Shown one piece after another: positions 38,501 to 53,500 of a stretch of DNA of 64,000 bases. The notes under the pieces were generated by a model, which worked only from the letters and a program-made list of their open reading frames with translations, searched no databases and had not been told where the DNA came from. Location: contig JAPYMA010001212.1 in NCBI GenBank assembly GCA_035041965.1, positions 1-64,000 of the forward strand. Reading direction: 5' to 3'. The DNA comes from Anisakis pegreffii (lineage: Eukaryota > Nematoda > Chromadorea > Rhabditida > Anisakidae). The stretch's first letter is position 1; each line of letters begins with the position of its first letter. A program made the translations under genes and the position numbers.

Positions 38501-41500
38501 ATTTTAAAGTCCGTTCCCGTTTTGAAGTCTTCTTAACTCGACGTAATTTATGCGATCGTCTCAAATCAAAAAAAACTCCATCGCATCGTTTCCTATATAA
38601 ACGCCCTTGTGCGTACTCCTTAACAATGGAATTTCTCAACACTCGATTTGCAATTAATAACACTGCATCAAGGACAATTCACAATGAATTCGGTTTGCAT
38701 TAAGTGAAATGCGAGTGCGATCGTGTGCAACGCAACATGCAACCGGCTTACAAAGCTACCAACGAACGGGCATTTGTGAGTAAAACTACGAAATAATTGC
38801 TTCCGATGAAGAGATTTCAAAAAACAAACAATATGTTTCCACTACAAAGTTATTTGTTTTTCTGCAGAATTGATAGTGATCAGGATGATTAAATGATTAG
38901 CATTTTTTCTTCTGACTCGTTCCAGCAATATAGCAAAAAAGCATCAGTCAGTGAGAAACGATTCAATCGCTCTCCACTTGATTAACTACGCATTCCATCC
39001 ATCCCGGACATAACCAACGAGTAAGATCAATTAGCTATCTGCTCACTCGATAAGCGGCACGCATAAAAAATCCATGATCCTCTCCGGAAATTATCATTTC
39101 GTGGGCAGAGAACTCTTCTTCAGAGACGTATGTTCAGGATTTATTAAGCTTTCGAGGCTGAGCTTTTGAGCTTTCGAGAAATTTTCGTAGCTGGCACGAG
39201 CAGAGTTTCAGGTTCAAACTCTTAGGATCAACTCCCAGATGTGATGATCTGAATTTGGATAGATGTGCTGAGATAAGGCAAACTTACCGAAGAGTGCGGC
39301 ATGACGATTGAAACTTTTGTTGGAAATAATCATAAAGAAACATTTGTTGTGAAGTTTGATAGATGACAGGCAATACTGCTTGGAATACTAATGAAATGCG
39401 CCTCAGCAATTCCAGATGACTAAATAGCACAAAGCGTCTGAATTCGTTTCATAAAGAAACATCATACGTTGTTCGCATACAAGCAACATAATTGCTTATG
39501 ATAGCTCTTCCTTCTTTCTTTCCATTTTTTTCCAACGCTGAATTCCAACGTTCCCAACGAATCAATCATCCAAAACAGAACAAGTCGCAAATCGTGTTTG
39601 CCGTTCGGCTTTTCCGTTCAATTGTTTTGTTCTCATTCTTTGATACACACGGGAAACTAGCAATTGCTCATAAAACCAATACAACTCTTCATATTATAAA
39701 TCGATGTGCTACCCGCAGCAATGTTGCCTTCAACTTGCCTATTATGAATGCTCGCATTCAAACTGACTGCAGATCAACATCAAATCATCGCAGATCTCTA
39801 TTCAGTTAACTGAATTACAAATAAAACGCTATGAATATATTTTCATCTATCAATAAGAAATGAATCAAAATTTCTAAGATATATCAAAACTTTTGCTTGC
39901 TTAACGAGATGTAAAATGATTTCTGAAAAGAAACAATTATAATGAGATTTGACACTGAAATGCACACTTATCGTGAAAATTTCCGAAAAACTTTTGCTTC
40001 AAACACCGAAGTGTTTCACCATTTCTTAAACACATAGAGTGGATGAAACTCTTTCAGATGATTCACCTCACCATCGATTACAACCGTCGTAATGGTGACG
40101 GATTATTGAGGTTAGATGTGAATGCGCATGCATTAACTTATCGTCTACATATGCATGCTGAATGCACATGAATTGGCGCAAAAACACCTAATTATGGCAG
40201 TGATTGCTCTATTTTATTATGTAATTATACGATAATGGAACTAACTCATTGTTAATATGTACATACTTCCATGAAAAAAATAGCAAAATCGAACTGGTAC
40301 AAAAGAACTTTTTTGATCGATTATTGTGCATTTTGTATACTTTTGTTCGTTTGTTTTTCGGATTCGTTTGCTGTCATCACTGGCTGTCAGTCAGCAAACT
40401 CACGAAGTGATCGCAGTGTAAACGAAGAAGAACTTTCTTCTTGTACAACATTCAACTTGGGCTTGCAGATGAAAACCACTAGGCATCATCACTCAAACAG
40501 AACATCATTATGCGAACGAACGCATTTGTCCGTTGTTTGTTTGCAATAATTTTCTTCGCTTTGTTTTACAGCAGCAGCTAGGAGGCGTTTCATTTGACGA
40601 CGACGATAACGATGAATCAAAAAGTAAATGCAAAACAAGATCAGTTGCATACTCATTGTCAGATATGAGGAATTTTGTGCACGATTTTGAAATTCTCTAA
40701 ACGCAATGCTTGTTGCACCCACCGTGCGCTAATGCTCACTACTCATTTGAGCTTAAACTTACTGTGTGAATTAGTTGAATTCTTTTAATGAGTGTGTCAC
40801 TGAAAAAAGAATGTAAATTTTGAGTGTAAGGAGCTGGGGAGATGCATAAAACATGCATGATTAGTTGCACATTTGAGAAAACAACACCCAGAACGTGATT
40901 CCTTCAAACTGAAATGGCCAAGAGGATCAATTATCTCACTGGTAGGGATCAAACGAATGGATCATTCGATGGTGCGACATAGTCATCGAAATAGTTTTTT
41001 GGTACATTCATTTCGAGTGTGTACTGTGGATTTCCTTTGCAAATCGATGGTATTATCTTTGGAAGATATTGCTATCGTTAAAGCTACATTCATTCATCAT
41101 AGCTTCGAGTCTAGATTTTGTTTACGATCAGTTCACAATACGACGAAATTGAGCAATTTCCAAATCTGGCTCTCTAGCCGTATTTCTTCGCAAATTTTCG
41201 GTGAGATATCCATATTCATCACTAATCGCCGCCTCATCGCATCCGACCAGTCAATGATAATAGAACAAGAACTAACGCTTTTGTTTTGAAACGTGTTTGG
41301 GCTGTCTCGGATTGCTGCTCCGCTTTCTTTGATGCTATCTTCAACTCGACAGCCGTAGACGATTCTATTGGCTCGGGTGGTCGTTTCTTTGTCGATGACG
41401 GTGGAACACGAACCTTTTTCGATACACAAGATTCGCTGAAAGTTAATCGAACATTTCGGAAGATTTATGAGAGTTCAGCTTGTTCAGATATATGAGAATA

Positions 41501-44500
41501 TATGTGGTCTGCTCGTCTAGCCAGCGGACTGGCTAAAATCAAGGAAGGCTAAAATAGTGCAAACGGAAACATTGCGCGCACTGTGACCAACAACGTTACA
41601 AACACGTTTGATAGCCTGGACAATGCACAATAATTCAGGCCATATGAGTATTGAGCATACGACATGCCATACGAATTGAATCAAATCGATTGCTATTTCG
41701 GATTATTTGAGAAATTATTTTGCTGAGAAATACAACGAAAACATCAATGAAAATTCAAGACAAAAGTCAGCTATGTGAAAATCTGCTGTGCTCAAGAAGA
41801 GCCACACAGAATGAAATGAAGATATCTCTGGCACACAACTCATCAAGAATACATCAAATGAACCATTTCATAGGCGGCCTTGCAGGAATGAGCGATGGAA
41901 TGAATGGAGAAAAAGCTCTTACATGATACGCTCGTTACGTTCATGATGTTCAACATTGCTCATGACTATAATATTTTTTTTGTATCAGACATTCATATGA
42001 TCATGAACAATAATGTAGCATTGCTTGCTTGGTATGTGAACGTTTAATGTGCGAGCATTTTCTCACACATCAATCGAAGCTGTCAGATTGAAAACAAGAA
42101 AGAAACCAGAGGCGGGCAGTGATAAATCCATAAACTTTCAAAAACATTCCATCAAGAGCAATGATCGTGTGCCATCAATATCGAAATATTGAATTGCTAA
42201 GCAACATTTTAGCGCACAACCAAAGGAATATCGCGATCGAAAAAGCAGATATACCGGGTGATAACTGTCATCGGATGAATGAATAATGGCCGACTGCTTT
42301 CGTTGTCTTGACGAATTGACGGACCCCTTGAGAACGTTCGTTCGAGTACATATTATAGAAGATGGTTTAGGAGTGTGATCAGTTTTGATTTTGAGTGCAA
42401 TTCAATCAGCAAATAAATAAAATCAAAATAATTGCTGAAATATTTCAACTGAAGCAAAGTCGTTTTCTTATTGATTCACCATCAGTTAAGTGGCAACGCA
42501 GCATCCATCCATCTCACGATCAGTTAGTTGTCATTCAATTGGGTTCATTAGATTTTTTTTTTTGCTCATTCTCTTTTGACTTTATTGCACCAAATTATAA
42601 AATCACACGGAATTTCACATTTCAGCAGGAATCGCATTGTGCTCGACCGTTTGGAATTTCGTTTGGAAGGAGAATTAAGAAAATTTGACTAGCTGTCATG
42701 AGGAGATGAGAGACGGAAGCACTGAAAAAATAATAAGAAGTGAGCCAGACGTTTTTCTTTTTCTATGAAAAACGATCAGAGTGATTAGAGCGTATCTTGC
42801 ATGGAAGAAAAATTCTTTGATAGGTCATTATTACAGCTTCTCAACAGTATGGTGGTTATCAGTAGATCATTTTATTACTATTTGTTGATTATCTTGCTGG
42901 CATATGAGGAGTACTTGCTGTAGTGGATACAGGTGAATGGGAGACGATAATTTCTGAGCAAACAATGCTAGCTGCTATGAGCACCATCTGAATGGTTGAT
43001 ATGATTTTTAGTCATAAATGTAAGTTTAAGCAGAATACCGACAGGTAAAAAGGACTGGAAAAATGTTCGGAAATCGCCGCATGTGTGTGATATCTTTCTG
43101 TTTCGTATTGCCTCTACCAAATATCCTTTGAAAACGAATGTGAAACACACACACAAATAATTCGAAAATAATTCAGCGAAAAAATTGCGTCGCCATTGGC
43201 ATATTACAGGCCATCATCTTGAAGTGGTATCAAGATGCGGAGCGCACTTCGAATGGGTAATAAAATGCGAAATAATGGGCGACAACACTAGTCGGTCGGT
43301 CGTTTCGTTTTGATTTTATTGGAATTTGATTTGAGGCGAAAAACAAAACAAAAAACAAAAATAAGTGGTGTGAACGAATAAATTTGACATACATCTTATG
43401 ACTTAAAAGAGTGTAGCGGAACAAACAAACAAACAAACACACATAGATAGCAGCGCCTATTAGTAAATCGCAAAAATTGCATTGAAGATGACAACTAAAA
43501 AGGTTTGCCGACTGTCATTCGTGATAAGAAAATGGTGAGGTGATTGGAATGTGTCGATGTTTTTAGAGAATCGTTGGGATGGAGGCGACATGAAACGCTT
43601 GTTGTTAAGATTCTCCTTATTAGTTTCATAGCAGCAGTTCAGGATCTCAGATAAACGCTCAACTGAATCGACTAAATAGACAAATACCCGTTGGTATGAA
43701 GCCAGCAGAGACACATGAAAAACGACTAATTGATGCTTGTTTACAATATCATTATTTCGGAGTTTTTGTCAAAGGGGAACATTCAGCGCAATGCTGCCTT
43801 CTCATCGGAAGGCGCTCGGAAGTCGATGAAAAACATCAAGTCTTAAGTGGAACACAAAACGCAAAAGTTGATAACGCACAGAGCAAGCGATCCGATACGC
43901 TTCTAGAGTGAATAAAAGAATTTTATTATCAGGTAAGAGCTGAACTGAACTGAACTGAACCAGATGAGCGTATAGCCATAGACAACTGCAAAGATTTTAT
44001 GTTGCAGTAGCAGCAGCAGCAGCAAGATTTTTGGAGTTGAAGTAGTGCAAAAACTGGATTTCCTAGAGTAGCTATTGGATAAATGCGTATTGTCAATCCT
44101 GTCCACAGAAAAATACAGCTTTATGCACAGGTACATATCGCTGTTACTTCAACTCAAATATATACGTTTATCTGAGCTTTCATCAATGTTTTCTCAATGA
44201 TTCAGTCATTTCTATAGCTATAATCACAACGCACACTTTTTACATTGCGTTTGAATCAGAGGCGTGCGATTGCTTGAAGTATTCTAGAATTTGTCGTGAT
44301 TGGAACGAACACCCGACAAGTCGTCCCAAAACACATAGAATGTTGCCTAGTTCACATAACGCAGTCAATAGTTCAAATCTCAACTGGCGAATCACGAAAC
44401 ATCTTATGCGAATAAATATCTGATTCGAAATTCGCTTGAAAATTAGTCGAATTACATTTCGATCTGACGATCGATAATTCTGCACTCTTTTCCATCTTGC

Positions 44501-47500
44501 ATTGATCTTGTGGAAGAATCAAGTTGCATTTTCAAGTTATCACTTATGGATTTCTTTTTTTGTTGTGAAAAATTGTAAATTCAACAAAACAGTTCTGGTT
44601 CGACCATCTTACCTTCGGCATTCGTTTGTGAACACAACTCCTTCACCAAGCTCGACCGCTTTAAGAGATTCATCAACGCTGATCTCTTTCAACACCTTCT
44701 TCTTCACTTTCGGTAAACGAATTCGCAATGCGGGTGCCTCACAAAAACTGAACGTTTTCAGAATGGTCATCACTTTGGCGGTGTTCGATGGCGAGTTCCT
44801 GAAACGTAAACGAGCATTTCGTCGAATCCGCCGCTTCCATTGGTTATGAGTCGTGTGAAGGGTGCACTCGAACAATGAGTTGAAAATTCATTTCGTACAT
44901 TCCACTAATAAAATATTTGAGAAGTTCGCTAAGTTTTCTCGAATGGTTTACTTTTGTTTGTGGTGGACTACTCTTTTTAGGTTGTGCTGAAGCAACATTA
45001 GTTTGAGATTAATGTTCTACACTGCAGAATTATGAAAGTACCCAATGGCATAAGATCCAACAGTGACTCCTTGATTTTTAAGAGATCATATTCTTCAAAA
45101 CGGCGAAAAATTTCGAACCTGACCCCCAGTTATATTGTGATAATACGGAAACTGATAATAAAGGCGATCATAACTTAACGAAGGTAGAAAACGAAACTTT
45201 TATGACGCGGAAAACTGGTTGCGGTTATAAAAATGTAACAAAAACTCTTTGAATCTGTTTTGAATGAATCATTTGTGAATGAATCAATGAATTATTTGTT
45301 AAGCAAAGCAACAAAATGGCTCAAAAAACTCCTTTGATGGACACAGTTATTAATAGAAGGGTAAATCTGAAAGATGAACAATAAAACGGAAATTCGTTTA
45401 GATTCACCCTGTGCATACAAGATGAACTGTGGTGCTGGCATTGACAATTGGCCTGAAATATAGTAGTCACTCACACGGTTAAATCATTATTACTTGGTGG
45501 CTTAACAATCAATCAACATAGGTCAATTATGATCATTTAGTTGCAGCTGAGTTCGCTCCAATCGCAACTGAGTTCCGTTCATTCGACGATTTTCATTGAC
45601 ATGGCCATGAAATACTACTTCCTTTATGCTCCTTCATGATTGACAAACTTACATTATTTGACAAAAAATTGCGATGACATCTGTGACTTCCTACGATAAC
45701 AGCCACTTTATAAGTAACTGACATAATGAGCATGGACTGGTCTGACTAGCTTTCAATTCATCGATCTATAGAGCAAACAACTTATTTTTTGTTCTCAAAA
45801 AATCTTTCTGATAATCTACGGTAATGGATTAGTCATTGCTTGAGAAATAAGATTCGAAAAATCTCAACGAGAACTCAATTGCAATTCGATGCAAACCGAT
45901 TAACAGCGAAAAAAATTTCTGCTGATGATCACATGTGAAAAATGTGTTTCAAATTTCACAACCAACAAAACAGTTGATAAAAATGAGATTTGCAACCGCT
46001 AAATTCTAAATTGTGTGCACAAACACTTCAAAAAAAAAAACACAACTGAAATTTCACCCGATTAAACAACTTAAATGTGAAACTTACGGACAGTGCATTA
46101 GCTAACAACAAACTACTACTGTGAAACTACTGCAATTGCAAATGGTAACTCAAAGAGAAATTATTCATTTGAACGAAAATTAACGAAAAATTTCAGCGAA
46201 TAAGCAAAAAGAATGAGAAACTCATTCTGAGCAGTAAATTAAATGAGAGTGAATTGATAGAGTCTTGAAAAATGGACAGTTTGATCGCATACTTTTCGAT
46301 TGATCTGATTTGACTGATATTCATCTCGTCACACTTAGGACCAATCCACGTGCCCGGAACAGGTGCTTTTCTCAGTTTTTTTCGTTCACCTGCAAATTCA
46401 GTTAACTATCAGAAGCCTTCGAATTGGCCTCAAGTTAGAGCCTCCTTCCGTCCGCTTCATTCATTTCGAATCAATTCGGAAATCTGAATAAGGAATCGAA
46501 TGTAGAGCTTAATGAGTAACAGGTGATCGATAGGGGAACGGTGAATGTAGCATTCGGTGAACTTTAAAATGGATCAAATATTTTCACTGAAATTCTAAAT
46601 GAAGATTTTGCAATGGAAGTTTGTTAGGTTATGGAAATTGTCCGGTTCAAGCGTTCCACTAACAATAGTCATTCGAACTGCACACACTTATCAGTGTTGC
46701 TATCTGGCATTTTGAAACAGAAACCGAAAATGGTCTCGAGTGTAAGCAAGAGACACCAACTGCTGATGCACACACCAAGTACTCATTACCTCAATAAGAT
46801 TGATCCAAAGACTCACTCTATCTTTGAGCATATAATCAGTAAATGAGTCAAAATACTGGTCTTGTTGAAAAGAGGAGGAAAGTGGAACGATTGGCAGTTA
46901 GAACGTGAAGATATGGAAAACGAGATGCAGAAAATGCATCATCCATTAAATCATTCAATTAAGAGTGAAAAACATTAGGGTCTGAATTGAAATCAGACGG
47001 TAGCAACAAATAAAATCGAGAGATTGAAAAAATCTTTGAAAATCTCTCATTCAATTGATATCCACGTTTAATTCTGTGCAGCGTTGCTGTATGCAGGTAA
47101 CGACTGACTATTGAGAAGTGCAATTTGCAATGAGCGTTTTGCGCTCAGACAAGATTTGTTGCGTTCGGAAACGAGCTCTTGGCCATAAAAATTGATGGTG
47201 TTCAATGAAAAATGTTATTTGGAAACGATTTTCGTCGTCAAAGCCTTGCAAGTCTCTAAATGAATAATACTCACAATTCGCACTATTATGTTCTTCAGTT
47301 GAGTGGTTCTAATTGTGGATTATAAAGTCATTAGTCACTGATCCGATCCTATTAAGCACGGCATGAGAGTATTCGAGCACATACTATACATCCCGACATA
47401 TTGCTCTGATAGGCAGCCATATCTTTAGATGTTTCGAAAGCACCAGCTATTTGCTAGCGAATTATATCGTTGCACATATATTCCCACTGATTTAAGCTAT

Positions 47501-50500
47501 CGAAATTTTTTTCAGCGCTTCTCTCATTCCCACAAATTACACTGTTTTTGTTTCAAATTATCTTTCCTAATCAATCACTGATTTTTCATTTGCATCTTAC
47601 AAAAAACATTAAAGCAAACAAAGAAAATGCAAAATCATTTCTTTTTCCTCGGTATGTTTATGCGAAGGATGCAATTATCTAGCAGACAGCATTATTAGGT
47701 TTGGCATTCCATTGATCTATTGATATGAGATGATCTCAGACATAATGAAGCACACAAAACGAGCTGAGAATTTCCGAATGAAACTCTCAGTGAAGCGCAT
47801 TGAAACCAAAAATCGACGAAGAAAGATTTCATGAATTGATTAAATATCATTCGAGAATTTTTTGATATCTCCGAAATCTTAGTTCAATTCATGCACCAGA
47901 CGACTGATAATTTGCTCATGTCAGGGAATCTAAGAACGAAAAAACTTCAGATGGGCAATCTTCACCACTGATATGGCACGGCAAGTGCCCTGGCGATGGA
48001 ATGAGAATAGAATTGGTCAAAGAAAGGTGTTCACCTGGATGAAAGCAAGCTATTGCCGAATATTCCTCTCGATCACTCTTAACTTCGGTCGCATCACCCT
48101 TATCGCCCCCAGCCGGTTGTTCTCTCTCTTTCGAGGGTTTCGCTTCTTTTAATGGTTCAATTTCTGGTGAAACACTACGATCAGTGGCTTTCTGGAATGC
48201 ATCAGATGGGTTTTCAAACGCTTCAGAGGGCTGCTGTGCTTGTCGCACATTCGCACATTCCATTGCTGTTTCATTTGCCTCAGCTTTCAGCTCAGTTGCA
48301 CTTGCAGATAACTTCTGAACTTGTTCAGCTCCATCTTTGCTGCCCTCGTTCTCGGTTGACTCGTTCTTGGGTGCGATCGATTCTTGTCCAGGAATCTCTT
48401 CAACACCTTCTGAAATCGTATCATTCATGGGACTGTCGCAGAAAACATTGACGAAAGAATATCGTACATTCAGAGACAACAATAACAATATGAACAGTGG
48501 CGAGTGATACTTCTATATCATATGAAAAAGAGCACATTCTCAAGGAACCTTTTTCATTCTTACTGCCTTTCAATCCCATTTCATCATTGCCAATTTCTTC
48601 CACTTCTTCTTTCACACTTTGTGTTTCTTCAATCCGTTCGGAAACTACTTCCTTGTGAGGCTCTGAATCGCTCGCGATGCTGTTTTCTTCCTCTGAAACA
48701 TTTAAATGCAAATAATACGAAACCAGAGATTTGCAACTGCCACTATTGGGAACCTGTATGATCTTTAGTGTACTATAAACGATGAGTTTATGAGAAGCGA
48801 ATAAAATCATGACATTGCCCGTTCGATTGCGACAAATAAGCAGATAGCAGCAGCAGCAGTGAATCAAATACATGAGAAGAATAACTGATTGAATTGAGTT
48901 CAGTTTGGGAAAGGTAACCTTCAAGTTCAGGCGATGCTGGCGGATACTCGTGTTCACTTGCTGTACTTACGGCTGCAGCCACGAACTGAGGTGCTAGCAG
49001 TGGAGAGTGAATGTTGCTGAAAGAAACAATAACACCACTGCAACCTTCTCAAACTTATGCTCATTCCCAGAATGAACTGCATTGCGGGTATAATACAAAT
49101 GAATCGATATTTCGATCCACAACGATATTTCCGCTTAAATTTTCCACATCTGGACGGTATTTCGACCCTGTTTCGACCCCCTCCTACATTATCTGGACAT
49201 TTCATCCTAAGCCAGATGTAGGTGGATATTTCCACCTATATCTGTATGATTGGATGAAAAAGATTGAATTATCAGATTTATTCTTTTTATTCTTATGAAT
49301 ACGAGCTCAAATTTCCATGTGTATCTCTTCGCAAAATACACAAACATGCAATGAACACCTTCCTTCCATATGATTCAAAATTAATCTTTCCAATAAGAAT
49401 TACGAAACGAACGATGAACTGTGCGATGAAAATCCTCAAAATGTGCAATTAAATGATCGAAAACATTGAATAATTATCACCTCTTTACGGGACTTTCATC
49501 ACGATCAACAGCTAAATTTTCCATCTGAAACAGGAGAAATTAGTGAAACATTCTTCATCCTATTAGAAGCTGACGACGATGTGACCGATATGAAACCAAC
49601 TGCCAAGTATTAGCCATTGGTATCAATATGCTAGCTATTAGCTGCTCAATTCAAACGACGAAGGCATTTTTTTCAACCAAAAAACGCACGCAATTTGCCA
49701 GATAATTTTTTCCAGTTGCTTCATTCAGAACATTCAAAAAAGCAGATGTTTTTGCTGATGAGATGCAGACGTTTTTTCCTTTTTACACGAAAAAACATAA
49801 ATCTTTTCTCTGCTTTTAAAAGTTTAGCCATAAGACAACGAACGATCTTATGATGAATGAAATTACTCTTTTTTTGCATTTGTTTTTCATTATGCACGTT
49901 GATCTAGTCGTTAAATGACTATCTATTGAAATCGAAATTGATTCAGTGCCTCCAGTGATATTAAATAAAGACTTGTGCTATGTGGTGATGTTAAGACAAA
50001 TTCATTCTATTTGTAATCGTTTCGCCGCAGTGACCACACTTATCGTGCATAAAATACAAAAAAAAGATTGCAAAACATGTATCTGGAAGTTTAAGAACTA
50101 ACTTACTATAGATAATTTCAACTCAACTGCTTCAGCACTCTCGATTAGTGCCCCATCAGGGATGCCTCTTTTTTCGCTGTTCACTGAAACGTAACTTGGT
50201 GATCTTGTGGCCTTCCGTCGAAGACGCCTCTTCCTAAGACGACGCTCGCGAGATTCAGCTCGTTCTTCGGCACCAGACGAAGATTCCGAATCTGATGCTG
50301 GCTCTGTAGACTGACTCTTCTGCCTCGAGTTGTGACGAGCTGCTGGAATTCACGGCTACTTAAAATTTTCCACTGGAACGAATCATTTGGCGATATATCT
50401 GCCTATCATCATCATCATCATCATAATTTTCATTGCCATCTTATTGAATCGCATTTATTGCTATCACCTTAACAGTTTATCGCCTTACAACTTGCTCACG

Positions 50501-53500
50501 AACAACAGAGACGAGACTATATTCAATAATTACTTCTCTCTCGAGCTGACAATCTCTTGCGCACACTCTCCAGTCCCACACTGCTATCGCGACTCTTGTT
50601 ATTGATGGTCTCCAGCGAATAATTCTTTGGAGTGTAAACATTCAGAAGGCTACTCTCAATACTCGGTTGCTGTTGTGCCATCAGACGTCGAATTCGCGGA
50701 GATACATCCCTGAAATCGTTTTCATATTTCAACATTCAGTGGATGAACTCTTGACAGTTGCGGTAAAGTCTAATTATGCTATTAAAAAACAATAGAAATC
50801 GATCGGAAATAGATCAATTGATGAGTGAAATGCGACTGACCGACCGTAACGTTATTTTCATTTGAGGTAATTAATGAAAATCATAGAATACTGAGTTGTG
50901 CATACCTTGAAAATGAACCATAGCGTGCAGCCAGCGTTGTGTACAACGATTCTTGAGGTCGAACAGGAGAATAACTCCTGAAACAAGTGCACACTTTCAT
51001 AAATTCACTTGAAAACTTCAGATTCAGAAGCTCTGTACATCATTGACACGTAACGCAGTCAGTGCAGACCATTGATGGCATCCGGCGGATGGTCGGTCGG
51101 AATTCCGACTGTCCGAGTGATGAAAAGTCGGCCGGATTCCGACTGACACGAAATTTCGCTCACTATCAGATACCAACACTAGTACAGACCATGTTGCCGC
51201 AGTTGACTAATGCTATTATGTGACAAGATGGCATCAGGTAAGTTGCACTAAAGTACAACTGATAAGTATCGGTTCATACTCACCTGGACAACATCGGTTC
51301 ACGATTTTTCGCTAGACCTTGCCTCCACGAGTTATAACTCGAAAAATTACTAGCGCCATATTTTGTGGCCAGTGGATATGTAGTTCCTCGAAATGCTGAG
51401 CTATTGCCGACACTTGAAATGTCTAAGGAAGAATTCCTTGAACCAAGTCGATTACGTAATGATCCCTGTATCTATCATATTATCATTTGCTGATTATAAG
51501 TGAAAAACTGATCCATTCATAAGCGAGAGTTTCTTTCATCAGAGTTCTCAGATCGCAGACAGAACTCACGCTCTAATCACTTTAAGTATAGTATTGAATC
51601 AAGCATTGTCACTGCTATGAGTTATAATTATGTGTCTAATGATAAAGCTATCACCATATCAAATCAATTATCTTAACAGCTCTGATAATCTGTAAGTTAA
51701 GACAGTTGTTATGATCATTATCAGCAACAGAATTGCTCGTAAATGCAGTGAAAACTGACCAATGTTGAGTTATCCAAAAACGATCGATTCAGAGAGTTGC
51801 GTGACGATCTCAAATCCTCAGTGCTGTTTTGATGGGAGAGACTGTTGTTCGAGTAACGTTGTGAATAATGGTATGATGATGGTGATATGTTCGATGAATG
51901 CATTCCTCCCGTATCAGTATTATTATCATTATTATTATTATTATAATTTTCACCATCGATCAGATTTCGCAAACGCGCAGCTTCATTAAGTCGTTGTCGC
52001 CAGGGTCGTTCCAATTTTGATGTTGGACTAAAATTCAGCCAAACTTTCAATTTTCACCATCATCAACAAATTGCTACAAAAACATAAAGCTAACAGTAAG
52101 GGGCACTTGATAAACTGTATGGACAAATGAGGTTTTTAGTGGAGCTTCGATGACGTGCTAGAACGATAGCAAGCGATCTCCAAGCATGACATAAGCAAGC
52201 GTTATTGTTCAACGATACGATAACATCAATAAAGCGCATCGCTAATAACAATGTCAATGATAAAAGCATCGAACGGAACCTGTGTTCTATTGCACGTGGA
52301 TAGGATGATTCGAATGCTCTGAAAGGTCTGCTCATATTGCATTCATATGGATAGCCAAAACGAGGGTTGATTTTAAGCAAAAAGCCTAATCAATCGTTCA
52401 GCTGGAATCGCATCCAGATTCATCGACCTCCTTTGCAAACCTTATTTCACTGACAGTTTGATCAGTATTCAGATCATGAGCACATTTGAGACAGTTATCG
52501 TAGGTTCATGATCATTATCTTGATTTTGGCTGTTGATCGCCATGAGCTGGATTCGGCAAGGGAATTTGGATTGTTTTTTTTGGAAAGGAAACGTGAATAA
52601 GGATAGGTGGATGGATGGATGAGATACCTTGTTGAAGTGCGATTGCGACGTTCGATGGTGGGCGAACGCGTGGTGTAACGTTCACGAATGGATGACGACG
52701 GAGCGGGAGAAGATATCGTTCGTTTTGGGTACGACTCGTATAATGAGGAGGTACGTGAAGTTCCGGCTGCAGAACGGCCTGAAATCGAGGGCTATCAAAT
52801 TCGATCATTGTCGCAAAGCGATGAGACTACGAAAGTGAAACAGTGCCATCAAAATATTGGGTTTAACTGCCCGAGAACTCTCTGCCATACCTAGTATTAT
52901 AGTTGGATCAGTAACTGAGTCAAATCATGATTTCTGAGGGCAAGCGCCAGCTCATCGGGTTTATGATACAGAGCCCGCGTGGAACGGACCATGTGAAACA
53001 AGTTCATGAATAGTATTGTTGTATTATTGCCGAGAGCGGAACACTCATGCCTAGATGCCTATGGATGGACGCATGCTACGAACCTTTCTCCAACGAAGAG
53101 GAATATCTCGACGATGCATTGTATAGGCTGCTTCCTCGATTCGATCCCAATGAGCCGCTATCGTTTGTGGAATTGCGAGAGCTCAAATACGTATTGGCCA
53201 GTGTTGATCTTCGTGGTGCTTAAAGGCAAAAATTGAACAGATCAACAGAATGATTGCAATGAACGATCGCAATGTTTGTGGGTCTGATTTCATGATTAAT
53301 TCGTAATGAATAAATTGTTGTAATGAAGTTCGCATAAGTTCATGCATTTGCTGACTGCAGCTTACTGATTCTTTGAATAGTTTGAGTTCATGGATGACGT
53401 GACCATGCAGTAATCATAACATGAATATAACTTAATCACTGTTGTAAGATCATGTTCTTTCAGTTGGTGTTTCAATTGGATCGGATCGTTCGATTTTTAA

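Noticed and set aside
48152..48451. Plus-strand frame of 99 codons
   Set aside because: Antisense to exon 13 of the large gene, whose acidic coding reading and splice phases are convincing.
48841..48862. AGC repeat as a poly-Gln coding tract
   Set aside because: It lies in the intron between exons 11 and 12; the open frame over it has no suitable splice sites.
52629..52894. Two plus-strand frames of about 68 codons
   Set aside because: Shadows of exon 4; the Ser/Arg-rich minus-strand frame joins exons 3 and 5 in phase.
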